Part shown: positions 6,947 to 18,758 of the stretch, one piece after another
How positions within the stretch are numbered: the first letter of the stretch is position 1
Layout of the letters: each line of letters begins with the position of its first letter
DNA from: Thermoanaerobaculaceae bacterium
GTDB lineage: Bacteria; Acidobacteriota; Thermoanaerobaculia; Thermoanaerobaculales; Thermoanaerobaculaceae
Direction of reading: 5' to 3'
Length of the DNA stretch: 19,691 bases
Assembly: GCA_022865555.1 (NCBI GenBank)
Contig: JALHTD010000105.1
Coordinates: 1 to 19,691, forward strand
Program-made: the position numbers and the translations under genes
Notes under the pieces: model-generated
The model's database searches: none
What the model saw: the letters and a program-made list of their open reading frames with translations, nothing else
What the model was told of the DNA's origin: nothing

Positions 6947-7007
6947 ATCCCGAGCGGAGCGAGGGATCTCGCGATAGTTAAACGAGGGATCTATCCTGAG
7001 CGGAGCC
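6946..7007. repeat. REP-like intergenic repeat ('HPERSEGS' type), two partial copies
   Basis: A first copy reads CATCCCGAGCGGAGCGAGGG and continues ATCTCGCG (6946-6973). A second, partly inverted copy (6983-7007) contains GAGGGATCTATCCTGAGCGG. When translated, this element gives the HPERSEGS string that contaminates many predicted proteins from acidobacterial, chloroflexal and other environmental genomes; that link is from memory. It fills most of the gap between frr and ispDF. Confidence 0.7.
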
Positions 7008-7027
7008 AATAACTTCATCGCCCTGCC

Positions 7028-8170
7028 ATGACCGACCACACCGTCGCCATCATCGTCGTCGCCGCGGGGTCCTCGACCCGCTTCGGGAAAGACAAGCTGA
7101 GCGTGCAGATCAGCGGGCATTCGGTGCTTGAGCGAGCGGTGGCGTCGGTCCGGGCGGCGTTCCCGGATGCCCCGGCCGTCCTGGTCGTGCGCGCCGACCA
7201 GGTCGATGCGGCGCAGAATCACTGGCAGCCGCTGGGCGTCCGGGTCGTGGCAGGCGGCGCTCATCGCCAGGACTCGGTGAAGAGGGGCTTCGCGGCGCTC
7301 GAGCCGGCCGACGACACGGTGATTCTCGTTCACGACGCGGCGCGCCCGTTCGTGCCGGTGGCGGATGTGCTGCGGGTGGCGGCGGCCGCCGCCGAGAGCG
7401 GCGCGGCGCTGCTGGCGGCGCCGGTCGTGGACACCGTGAAGCGCCTGCGAAGCGACGGCAGCGTCGAGACGACCGTGCCGCGCGAAAGGCTGGCGCGCGC
7501 GCTGACCCCGCAGGCTTTTCGTGCCGGAGTGCTGCGGCGTGCCTGGGAGGCGGTCGGCGAGGGTATCTGGAGCGACGAGGCGGCGCTGGTGGAGCGGCTG
7601 GGAGGGACAGTGATGGCGGTGACCGGAGATCCCCGGAACGTGAAGGTTACCCACCCGGAGGACCTGGAGACGGTATCCGGGGTTTTTCCGAGCCGGGTCC
7701 GTGTCGGGCAGGGAGTGGACGTGCACCCGTTCGCGCCTGGGCGGCCGCTCTGGCTTTGCGGCGTCGAGCTGCCCGGCGAGACCGGCCTGGCCGGTCACTC
7801 GGACGCAGACGTGGCCCTGCACGCGGTGACCGACGCGGTCCTCGGCGCGTGCGGCGCGGGCGACATCGGCGAGCACTTCCCCCCGAGCGACGAGCGCTGG
7901 CGCAACGCCCCCTCGGGGGTCTTCGTCCGGCGCGCCCTCGAGCTGGCAGCGGAGCGCGGGTGGCGAGTGGCGGGCTGCGACCTCACCCTGGTCGCCGAGG
8001 CGCCCCGGATCGCTCCTCACCGCCAGGCCATGCGCGCACGGCTGGCGGAGCTGCTCGGCCTCCCGGTGGAGCAGGTCAGCCTCAAGGCGACGACCTGCGA
8101 GGGCATGGGCTTCATCGGACGGGGCGAGGGCGTCGTGGCGCTCTCGGTCGTGACCCTTGAGCCAGCCTGA
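7028..8170 (+). CDS. ispDF: Bifunctional IspD/IspF (MEP cytidylyltransferase / MEcPP synthase)
   Basis: The 380-residue protein fuses two non-consecutive enzymes of the MEP isoprenoid pathway. IspD (about residues 1-222) makes CDP-methylerythritol: VVAAGSSTRFGKDK is the CTP-binding loop (it lacks the usual PKQ), VHDAARPFVP is at 101-110, TPQAF is at 160-164, and DEAALVE...NVKVTHPEDL lies near the end. IspF (about 224-380) cyclises CDP-ME2P: the zinc ligands are Asp231, His233 (VDVHPF) and His257 (GHSDADVALHAVTDAVLG). These are followed by GDIGEHFPPSD and KATTCEGMGFIGRGEG. The ATG at 7028 has no clear Shine-Dalgarno. The 3' end overlaps the next gene by 14 bp. Confidence 0.95.
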   Translation: MTDHTVAIIVVAAGSSTRFGKDKLSVQISGHSVLERAVASVRAAFPDAPAVLVVRADQVDAAQNHWQPLGVRVVAGGAHRQDSVKRGFAALEPADDTVILVHDAARPFVPVADVLRVAAAAAESGAALLAAPVVDTVKRLRSDGSVETTVPRERLARALTPQAFRAGVLRRAWEAVGEGIWSDEAALVERLGGTVMAVTGDPRNVKVTHPEDLETVSGVFPSRVRVGQGVDVHPFAPGRPLWLCGVELPGETGLAGHSDADVALHAVTDAVLGACGAGDIGEHFPPSDERWRNAPSGVFVRRALELAAERGWRVAGCDLTLVAEAPRIAPHRQAMRARLAELLGLPVEQVSLKATTCEGMGFIGRGEGVVALSVVTLEPA

Positions 8171-8900
8171 ATGGGTCGTCGGCTTCCACGCGGTGCTCGC
8201 GGCGCTCGAGCGGGAGCGGGCCCGGGTCGAGGTCGTGTGGGTGGCCGAGGGGCTCTCGGGGGCGCGGGCACGGCAGCTCCTTGAGGCGGTGCGTGCCGCC
8301 GGCGTGCGCTACGCGTCCGTCCCGAGGCGCAAGCTCGACCTCGTCGCGGGGGGTGTTGCGCACAACGGCACCGCCGCGCGCCTCGCACCGGCACCGTTCG
8401 CCGACCCCGGGGCGCTGCTGGAGCGTGCCGGGCCGCTCTGCCTGCTCGGCCTCGACGGTCTGGAGGATGCCCACAATTTGGGGGCGGTCGTGCGGACCGC
8501 GGCGGCGCTGGCCCTCGGCGGGGTGGTGGTGGCCGGCCCGCACCCGCCGCCCCTCGGAGGCGCCGCCGCCAAGGTGGCTGCCGGCACGCTTTCGCTGGTG
8601 CCGGTGGCGCATGTCGGGTCGCTCGGCGATTTTGCCCTGACCGCCAAGCGCTCGGGCTTCTGGGTGTTGGGCGCGGACAGCCGGGGGACCCCGGTGGACG
8701 AGCTGGAGCTGCCCGAACGGCTGCTGCTCTGCCTGGGGGGCGAGGCCTCCGGCCTGCGGGCCAAGACCCGGCGGGCGCTGGACGGGACCGTGTCGATCCC
8801 GCTGGCGCCCGGCGTCGAGTCAATGAATCTCTCGGTCGCCGCCGGGGTGCTGGCCTGGGAGTGGCGGCGGCGTTTCGCCCGGCCGCCCCAAGGGTCTTGA
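8157..8900 (+). CDS. rlmB: TrmH/SpoU-family RNA 2'-O-methyltransferase, RlmB-like
   Basis: The 247-residue protein has the architecture of RlmB, which methylates the ribose of G2251 in 23S rRNA. It has a short substrate-binding N domain (WVVGFHAVLAALE, residues 6-18) and a C-terminal knotted SPOUT domain. The SPOUT motifs are LDGLEDAHNLGAVVRTA (motif 1), GGEASGL (motif 2) and IPLAPGVESMNLSVAAGVLAWEW (motif 3). The N domain starts so close to TTG 8157 that this start is favoured over anything downstream, although it lies inside ispDF and its Shine-Dalgarno is weak. Other SpoU members with different targets, such as tRNA Gm18, cannot be excluded. It is probably cotranscribed and coupled with ispDF. 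Confidence 0.88.
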   Translation: MSQPEWVVGFHAVLAALERERARVEVVWVAEGLSGARARQLLEAVRAAGVRYASVPRRKLDLVAGGVAHNGTAARLAPAPFADPGALLERAGPLCLLGLDGLEDAHNLGAVVRTAAALALGGVVVAGPHPPPLGGAAAKVAAGTLSLVPVAHVGSLGDFALTAKRSGFWVLGADSRGTPVDELELPERLLLCLGGEASGLRAKTRRALDGTVSIPLAPGVESMNLSVAAGVLAWEWRRRFARPPQGS

Positions 8901-8924
8901 TTTTTACTTGAGTGGTGGTATCAT
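8897..8924 (+). promoter_or_regulatory. Extended -10 sigma70 promoter for the tRNA-tuf cluster
   Basis: TTGATT (8897-8902) is followed after 16 bp by TATCAT (8919-8924), which is preceded by TGG, an extended -10 TGn. Transcription should start near 8931. The -35 overlaps the stop codon of the rlmB-like gene. The tRNA genes begin 75 bp further on, so this is the likely promoter of tRNA-Thr through tuf. Confidence 0.75.
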
Positions 8925-8927
8925 CTC

Positions 8928-8983
8928 CGTTCCCCTCCCGGGGTACGTGTGCGCCGGGGGGAGATCTTTGGCAGAGGGGAACG
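8928..8983 (+). other. Leader stem upstream of the tRNA cluster
   Basis: CGTTCCCCTC (8928-8937) and GAGGGGAACG (8974-8983) are exact reverse complements, spanning nearly the whole leader between the transcription start and the first tRNA. A long leader stem could serve precursor processing or stability. No coding sequence is visible here. Confidence 0.5.
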
Positions 8984-9005
8984 ACGGGTGCTCCTTCCCG
9001 CGCAG

Positions 9006-9081
9006 GCTGGCGTAGCTCAACTGGTAGAGCAGCGGATTTGTAATCCGCAGGTTACGGGTTCGAGTCCCATCGCCAGCTCCA
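9006..9081 (+). tRNA. tRNA-Thr (anticodon UGU)
   Basis: The acceptor arms GCTGGCG and CGCCAGC pair perfectly. The anticodon stem GCGGA/TCCGC encloses loop TTTGTAA with anticodon TGT, reading ACA and ACG. The 3' CCA is encoded. The T stem ACGGG/CCCAT has one C-A mismatch at its second pair. First of four clustered tRNAs upstream of tuf. Confidence 0.95.
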
Positions 9082-9137
9082 GGGCGCTGCGACAGCCTGT
9101 TTGCCGTGCATCTTGCGACGCCAACGGAGTCGAGCGT

Positions 9138-9224
9138 GCGGGTGTGGCCGAGCGGTCAATGGCAGCAGACTGTAAATCTGCCGGGCAATGCCCTACGGTG
9201 GTTCAAATCCATCCGCCCGCACCA
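9138..9224 (+). tRNA. tRNA-Tyr (anticodon GUA)
   Basis: A class II tRNA with a long variable arm (CGGGCAATGCCCTAC). The acceptor GCGGGTG pairs with CGCCCGC including one T-G wobble. The anticodon stem GCAGA/TCTGC encloses loop CTGTAAA with anticodon GTA. CCA is encoded. It lies 56 bp after tRNA-Thr(UGU). Confidence 0.95.
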
Positions 9225-9237
9225 CTTTTCTGCATCC

Positions 9238-9312
9238 GCGGGAGTAACTCAGGGGTAGAGTCACAGCCTTCCAAGCTGTTGGTCGCGGGTTCGAATCCCG
9301 TCTCCCGCTCCA
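9238..9312 (+). tRNA. tRNA-Gly (anticodon UCC)
   Basis: The acceptor GCGGGAG pairs perfectly with CTCCCGC. The anticodon stem ACAGC/GCTGT encloses CTTCCAA with anticodon TCC, reading GGA and GGG. The D stem is ACTC/GAGT and the T stem is GCGGG/CCCGT. CCA is encoded. It starts only 13 bp after tRNA-Tyr. Confidence 0.95.
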
Positions 9313-9335
9313 AAGCATCGCAGGCTATGTCGTGG

Positions 9336-9411
9336 GCCCAGGTAGCTCAGGCGGTAGAGCACGTCCTTGGTAAGGACGGGGTCACCAGTTCAAATCTGGT
9401 CCTGGGCTCCA
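9336..9411 (+). tRNA. tRNA-Thr (anticodon GGU)
   Basis: The acceptor GCCCAGG pairs perfectly with CCTGGGC. The anticodon stem CGTCC/GGACG encloses TTGGTAA with anticodon GGT, reading ACC and ACT. The T stem ACCAG/CTGGT is perfect. CCA is encoded. It is the last tRNA before tuf, in the same Thr-Tyr-Gly-Thr order as the E. coli tufB operon. Confidence 0.96.
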
Positions 9412-9474
9412 CCGCTGGCTTTGAAGCAAGGTTTGGCCGAGTCCGCGAGTGTGTGGTGGGTGGACGGAAGGCAA

Positions 9475-9561
9475 GCGAGCCCCGCCTATGGCGGGGCGAG
9501 CGTGGGGGCTCGGGGGCACTTTTGCGGCGGAGGGAAGGGCGGACGGCCGCAAAGCCCCCCG
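9475..9561 (+). promoter_or_regulatory. Structured leader between tRNA-Thr(GGU) and tuf
   Basis: The 245-bp gap before tuf has no credible gene but strong RNA structure. Hairpin A pairs CCCCGCC (9480-9486) with GGCGGGG (9490-9496). Alternative B pairs CGAGCCCC (9476-9483) with GGGGCTCG (9505-9512) and excludes A. Hairpin C pairs GGGGGC plus TTTGCGGC (9512-9528) with GCCGCAAA plus GCCCCC (9546-9559) around a 17-nt loop. The A/B choice is attenuator-like, but no T tract follows, so tRNA release or control of EF-Tu translation are equally possible. A weak promoter (TTGACC 9586-9591, TACGGC 9609-9614) follows. Confidence 0.4.
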
Positions 9562-9656
9562 CGAACAGACAGTGAACCAGGCCTGTTGACCTCGCAGGCC
9601 GGGGCCGCTACGGCGGTCTGGAAAGCCAAATCAGGGGAGAGGGAGGCGAAGGGAAC

Positions 9657-10865
<1,209 letters not shown>

Positions 10866-10874
10866 GGCCGGGTG

Positions 10875-11024
10875 ATGCGCGACAACATTCAGCTTGCGTG
10901 TGGCGAGTGCAAGAGGCGCAACTACACCGCCAGCCGGAACAAGAAGAAGCAGACCGAGCGTCTGGAGGTGAAGAAGTACTGCAGGTTCTGCCGTCGTCAC
11001 ACGCTGCACAAGGAAGTGAAGTAG
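10875..11024 (+). CDS. rpmG: 50S ribosomal protein L33
   Basis: A 49-residue L33, read directly from the sequence: MRDNIQLACGECKRRNYTAS at the start and KKYCRFCRRHTLHKEVK at the end. It is the zinc-binding form, with Cys9/Cys12 and Cys36/Cys39 in two CxxC knuckles. The ATG at 10875 follows GAGG (10864-10867), which overlaps the tuf stop. An in-frame GTG one codon earlier is possible. Placement between tuf and tRNA-Trp-secE is common in bacteria. No second L33 gene is visible in this window. Confidence 0.95.
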   Translation: MRDNIQLACGECKRRNYTASRNKKKQTERLEVKKYCRFCRRHTLHKEVK

Positions 11025-11038
11025 TTTGAGCCCCGGGA

Positions 11039-11114
11039 AGGCCAGTAGCTCAATTGGTAGAGTCCCGGTCTCCAAAACCGGTGGTTGGGGGTTCGAGTCC
11101 CTCCTGGCCTGCCA
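11039..11114 (+). tRNA. tRNA-Trp (anticodon CCA)
   Basis: The acceptor AGGCCAG pairs perfectly with CTGGCCT. The anticodon stem CCGGT/ACCGG encloses CTCCAAA with anticodon CCA. The discriminator base is G, as expected for Trp, and CCA is encoded. The T stem GGGGG/CCCTC has one G-T wobble. It begins 14 bp after rpmG and precedes secE, a common position. Confidence 0.96.
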
Positions 11115-11144
11115 GAAACCCCTAGCGCCAAGGAGGCGCGGCGA

Positions 11145-11345
11145 ATGAACTGGTGGCAGCGGCTGACGACGTTCCTGCGCGAGGTGGCCGTCGAGACCAA
11201 GAAGGTCACATGGCCGTCTCGCGACGAAGTGGTGGCCACCACGGTGGTGGTCATCGCGGCGTCTTTCATCTTCGGGATTTTTCTGTACGTCTGCGACCTG
11301 GCTTTCTTCCGGCTCGTAGACTGGGTGATCAAGTTCTTTTCGTAG
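11145..11345 (+). CDS. secE: Preprotein translocase subunit SecE
   Basis: A 66-residue short-form SecE with a single membrane helix, the clamp subunit of the SecYEG channel. The cytoplasmic amphipathic segment shows the hallmark VAVETKKVTWPSRDEV (residues 14-29), followed by the membrane span VVATTVVVIAASFIFGIFLY. The ATG at 11145 is preceded at 8 nt by a perfect AAGGAGG (11130-11136). The frame is open further upstream into tRNA-Trp, which is not coding. nusG follows after 15 bp, the standard secE-nusG pair. Confidence 0.96.
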   Translation: MNWWQRLTTFLREVAVETKKVTWPSRDEVVATTVVVIAASFIFGIFLYVCDLAFFRLVDWVIKFFS

Positions 11346-11360
11346 CGGGGGACGTAACGC

Positions 11361-11906
11361 ATGTCGAAACAGTGGTACATCATCCACACCTACTCGGGCT
11401 TCGAGGAGCGCGTCAAGAAGACACTCGAGCAGCGCATCGACGCGCTCGGCATGCAGGAGTCCTTCGGCGAGGTCCGCATCCCCACCGAGACCGTCCTGGA
11501 GATGCGCAACGGGAAGCGCCGCGAGGTGCAGCGCAAGTTCTTCCCCGGCTACGTCTTGGTGCAGATCGAGCTGGCCGGCGACAAGGGGGACGAGGCCTGG
11601 CATCTGGTTCGCAACACCCCGAAGGTCACTGGGTTTGTGGGCTCCGGCAAGAAGCCGACGCCGCTCACCGAGGACGAGGTGAACCAGATCCTTCACCAGG
11701 TGACGGTGGCCAAGGAGAAGCCGAGGCCCAAACACGTTTTCGAGAAGGGCGAGCAGGTCCGAATCACCGAGGGGCCATTCTCCAACTTCACGGGTGCCGT
11801 GGAGGAGGTCAACCTGGACCGCTCCACGCTGAAGGTCATGGTCACGATCTTCGGACGATCGACCCCCGTGGAGCTGGAGTTTTCCCAGGTGCAGAAGACC
11901 GCGTGA
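11361..11906 (+). CDS. nusG: Transcription termination/antitermination factor NusG
   Basis: NusG binds the RNA polymerase clamp through its N domain and contacts Rho or ribosomal S10 through its KOW domain. The 181-residue length equals that of E. coli. The NGN domain shows WYIIHTYSGFEERVKKTLEQRI, KRREVQRKFFPGYVLVQIEL and VRNTPKVTGFVGSGKKPTPL. The C-terminal KOW domain shows KGEQVRITEGPFSNFTGAVEEV and ends FGRSTPVELEFSQVQK. The linker is short and no species-specific insert is present. rplK follows after 9 bp. Confidence 0.97.
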   Translation: MSKQWYIIHTYSGFEERVKKTLEQRIDALGMQESFGEVRIPTETVLEMRNGKRREVQRKFFPGYVLVQIELAGDKGDEAWHLVRNTPKVTGFVGSGKKPTPLTEDEVNQILHQVTVAKEKPRPKHVFEKGEQVRITEGPFSNFTGAVEEVNLDRSTLKVMVTIFGRSTPVELEFSQVQKTA

Positions 11907-11915
11907 GGTAGGTAG

Positions 11916-12341
11916 ATGGCGAAGAAGATTACCGGCTACGTGAAGCTGCAGATTCCGGCAGGCCAGGCGACCCCGGCGCCACCGGTGGGTCCGGCGCTCG
12001 GTCAGCACGGCCTGAACATCATGGATTTCTGCAAGGCGTTCAACGCGAAGACGCAGAAGCTCGCGGGGACGATCATCCCGGTGGTGGTCACGGTCTACTC
12101 CGACCGCACGTACGCGTTCATCACCAAGACCCCGCCCGCGTCGTTCCTGCTGCGGCAGGCGGCAGGGATCGAGAAGGGGTCCGGCGAGCCCAACCGCAAC
12201 AAGATCGGCCAGGTGACGCGGGCGCAGGTGGAGGCGATCGCCAAGACCAAGCTGCCCGACCTCAACACCACCTCGCTCGAGGCTGCGATCCACATCATCG
12301 AGGGCACGGCGCGCAGCATGGGCATCGACGTGGTGGCGTAG
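11916..12341 (+). CDS. rplK: 50S ribosomal protein L11
   Basis: L11 forms the base of the GTPase-associated stalk with the L10-L12 complex. The 141-residue protein matches the family throughout. The N domain shows GYVKLQIPAGQATPAPPVGPALGQHGLNIMDFCKAFN, including the proline-rich thiostrepton-contact region. The rRNA-binding C domain includes KTPPASFLLRQAAG, with LPDLNTTSLEAAIHIIEGTARSMGI at the end. GAGGTAGGT precedes the ATG. rplA follows after 12 bp, the standard L11-L1 pair. Confidence 0.97.
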   Translation: MAKKITGYVKLQIPAGQATPAPPVGPALGQHGLNIMDFCKAFNAKTQKLAGTIIPVVVTVYSDRTYAFITKTPPASFLLRQAAGIEKGSGEPNRNKIGQVTRAQVEAIAKTKLPDLNTTSLEAAIHIIEGTARSMGIDVVA

Positions 12342-12353
12342 GGGAGGTGGGGC

Positions 12354-13046
12354 ATGAGCCATTCGAAGAAATACTTGCAGGCAAAGGCGAAGGTGGAAGC
12401 GCGCCGCTACCAGCTGCGTGAAGCGGTCGAGCTGGTGCGCGAGATCCACTACGCGAAGTTCGACGAGACGGTCGAGGTCGCACTCCGCCTCGGTGTCGAC
12501 CCCCGCCACGCCGACCAGATGGTGCGCGGGACGGTCGTGCTCCCGCACGGGACCGGGAAGAGCAAGAAGGTCCTCGTGGTCGCGGCCGGCGACCAGGCCA
12601 AGGAGGCGCAGGATGCGGGCGCCGACTTCGTGATGGGTGAGGAGGCGATCGAGAAGATACAGGGTGGCTGGCTGGACTTCGACGCGATCGTCGCGACCCC
12701 CGACATGATGCGGGGCCTCTCCCGGCTCGGGAAGATCCTGGGTCCCCGCGGCCTGATGCCGAACCCGAAGACGGGGACGGTGACCGCCGATGTGGGCAAG
12801 GCGGTGCGTGAGATCAAGGCCGGCAAGGTGGAGTTCCGGGTCGACAAGACGGCCATCATCCACGTGCCCGTGGGCAAGATCTCCTTCAGCGCGGACGCCC
12901 TCGAGGAGAACGCGAACACGCTCATCACCGCGATCCTGCGGGCCAGGCCCTCGAGCGCCAAGGGGAAATACGTTCAGTCGGCCTACATGAGCTCCACGAT
13001 GGGCCCCGGCGTGGCGCTGGACCTCGCGCCGCTGGAAGCGAAGTAG
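12354..13046 (+). CDS. rplA: 50S ribosomal protein L1
   Basis: L1 builds the mobile L1 stalk that handles E-site tRNA, and in many bacteria it represses its own operon. The 230-residue protein is of normal length. Landmarks are KYLQAKAKVEARRYQLREAV, VEVALRLGVDPRHADQMVRGTVVLPHGTGK, the signature LGPRGLMPNPKTGTVT, and VEFRVDKTAIIHVPVGKISF near the end. GGGGAGG precedes the ATG. The gap to rplJ is only 10 bp, so any L10 operator would have to lie within this gene. Confidence 0.97.
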   Translation: MSHSKKYLQAKAKVEARRYQLREAVELVREIHYAKFDETVEVALRLGVDPRHADQMVRGTVVLPHGTGKSKKVLVVAAGDQAKEAQDAGADFVMGEEAIEKIQGGWLDFDAIVATPDMMRGLSRLGKILGPRGLMPNPKTGTVTADVGKAVREIKAGKVEFRVDKTAIIHVPVGKISFSADALEENANTLITAILRARPSSAKGKYVQSAYMSSTMGPGVALDLAPLEAK

Positions 13047-13056
13047 GGGGTTTGCA

Positions 13057-13590
13057 ATGTTGACGCGGGCACAGAAGCAGGAACAGATCGATACCCTCAG
13101 GGGCATGTTCACCCCGGCGAACGGGCTGTTCGTGATGGACTTCACGGGCCTCTCCGTCGGCGAGGTGACCGAGCTCCGGCGAAAGGTCAAGGAGGCCAAG
13201 GGCAACTACCGGGTGGTGAGGAATACTCTCGCCAAGCTCGCGTTGGCGGAGACCGACCACCGTGGGCTCCAGCAGCTTCTGGCGGGCCCCGCGGCGGTGG
13301 CGTACACCGACCAGGATGCGGTGACCCTCGCCAAGGCTCTTGCGGATTTCGCAAAGACGCACGAGAAGCTGCGCTTCCGTGGCGGGCTGGTCGAAGGGCA
13401 GTTGCTCGACGCGCAGCAGGCCAAGCAGGTGGGGGCGCTCCCCTCCAAGAAGGAGCTGGTGGCGAAGCTGCTGTTCCTGCTCCAGTCGCCGATGCGCAGG
13501 TTGGTGACGGTACTGAACGCTCCGGTGCAGGGCCTGGCTGTGAGCCTGCACCAGATCGCAGAGGAAAAGCAGCGCCAGGAAAAGGCGTGA
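13057..13590 (+). CDS. rplJ: 50S ribosomal protein L10
   Basis: L10 is the stalk base that anchors L7/L12 dimers through its C-terminal helix. The 177-residue protein shows the rRNA-binding N domain with NGLFVMDFTGLSVGEVTELR, the motif YRVVRNTLAKLAL, and LAGPAAVAYTDQDAVTLAKAL. The C-terminal region, with LHQIAEEKQRQEKA, is the expected L12-binding helix. The ATG at 13057 is preceded by GGGGG, a modest Shine-Dalgarno. The usual long leader where L10-L12 binds in E. coli is absent. Confidence 0.96.
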   Translation: MLTRAQKQEQIDTLRGMFTPANGLFVMDFTGLSVGEVTELRRKVKEAKGNYRVVRNTLAKLALAETDHRGLQQLLAGPAAVAYTDQDAVTLAKALADFAKTHEKLRFRGGLVEGQLLDAQQAKQVGALPSKKELVAKLLFLLQSPMRRLVTVLNAPVQGLAVSLHQIAEEKQRQEKA

Positions 13591-13628
13591 GAGGCTAGCT
13601 ACAACGAATCGGGTAAAGGAGAAACGAG

Positions 13629-14012
13629 ATGGCGCAGATCCAACAGTTCGTGGAGCAGATCAAGGGAATGACGGTGCTCGAGCTGAACGAGCTGGTCAAG
13701 GCCTTGGAGAGCGAGTTCGGTGTCTCCGCCGCTGCTGCGGCGATGCCGATGGCGGTGGCCGGCGCGCCGGGCGCGGGTGCCGCCGAGCAGGCCGAGGAGA
13801 AGACCGAGTTCGACGTCGTCCTCGAGGACGCAGGTGACAAGAAGATCAACGTCATCAAGGTGGTGCGCGAGGTGACCTCGCTCGGCCTCAAGGAGGCCAA
13901 GGACCTGGTCGAGAGTGCTCCCGCCAAGGTCAAGGAGGGCATCTCGAAGCAGGAGGCTGAGGACATCAAGAAGAAGTTCACTGACGCCGGCGCCAAGGTC
14001 AAGGTCCAGTAA
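13629..14012 (+). CDS. rplL: 50S ribosomal protein L7/L12
   Basis: L7/L12 forms the flexible multi-copy stalk that recruits translation GTPases. The 127-residue protein has an N-terminal dimerisation and L10-binding region (FVEQIKGMTVLELNELVKALE), an Ala/Gly/Pro hinge around residues 36-58, and the conserved C domain EKTEFDVVLEDAGDKKINVIKVVR with LGLKEAKDLVESAP and KEGISKQEAEDIKKKF. The ATG follows AAAGGAG (13615-13621) by 7 nt, a stronger ribosome site than that of rplJ, which fits the higher copy number of L12. A 234-bp structured gap separates it from rpoB. Confidence 0.97.
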   Translation: MAQIQQFVEQIKGMTVLELNELVKALESEFGVSAAAAAMPMAVAGAPGAGAAEQAEEKTEFDVVLEDAGDKKINVIKVVREVTSLGLKEAKDLVESAPAKVKEGISKQEAEDIKKKFTDAGAKVKVQ

Positions 14013-14133
14013 GCCGTCGCGGCCGGGAGCTGAGTCGACGGAGTCTGGGCCTAGGGGCCGGCGGGGCGCCGGGTGGAGGCTGGTCCTCCACCGCGGGCGA
14101 CGATTCGCACTCGGGTTCTGGTCGAGCGGCCCG

Positions 14134-14170
14134 GGCAAGGGGGGCATGCGCCCCCCGTGTGCCGTTTTTT
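14134..14170 (+). terminator. Attenuator-like terminator between rplL and rpoB
   Basis: GGGGGGC (14139-14145) pairs with GCCCCCC (14150-14156) around loop ATGC. A lower stem GGCA (14134-14137) with TGCC (14160-14163) brings the base of the hairpin next to TTTTTT (14165-14170). This is a proper terminator shape, and no new promoter is obvious before rpoB, so partial read-through is expected. E. coli has a well-known attenuator at the same place that lowers rpoBC relative to rplJL. Confidence 0.65.
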
Positions 14171-14171
14171 C

Positions 14172-14223
14172 GGTGCCCGCGCGGGGCGGTGCACCTTCGA
14201 AAGTGGTCGCGCCCACGGGCGCG
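14172..14223 (+). other. Further hairpins in the rpoB leader
   Basis: After the T tract, GGTGC (14172-14176) can pair with GCACC near 14190, enclosing a self-complementary CCCGCGCGGG. CGCGCC (14208-14213) pairs with GGCGCG (14218-14223) around CACG, ending about 23 nt before the rpoB ATG. RNase-processing or translation-control roles are possible but unproven. Confidence 0.35.
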
Positions 14224-14246
14224 AGGAATCTCAGGGGCGGTGAGCG

Positions 14247-18746
<4,500 letters not shown>

Positions 18747-18758
18747 AGGGGGGCTGGA

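Noticed and set aside
9586..9614. Separate tuf promoter TTGACC-17-TACGGC
   Set aside because: The -35 is good but the -10 is poor. The promoter at 8897-8924 can supply the whole cluster, so it is not listed as an independent feature.
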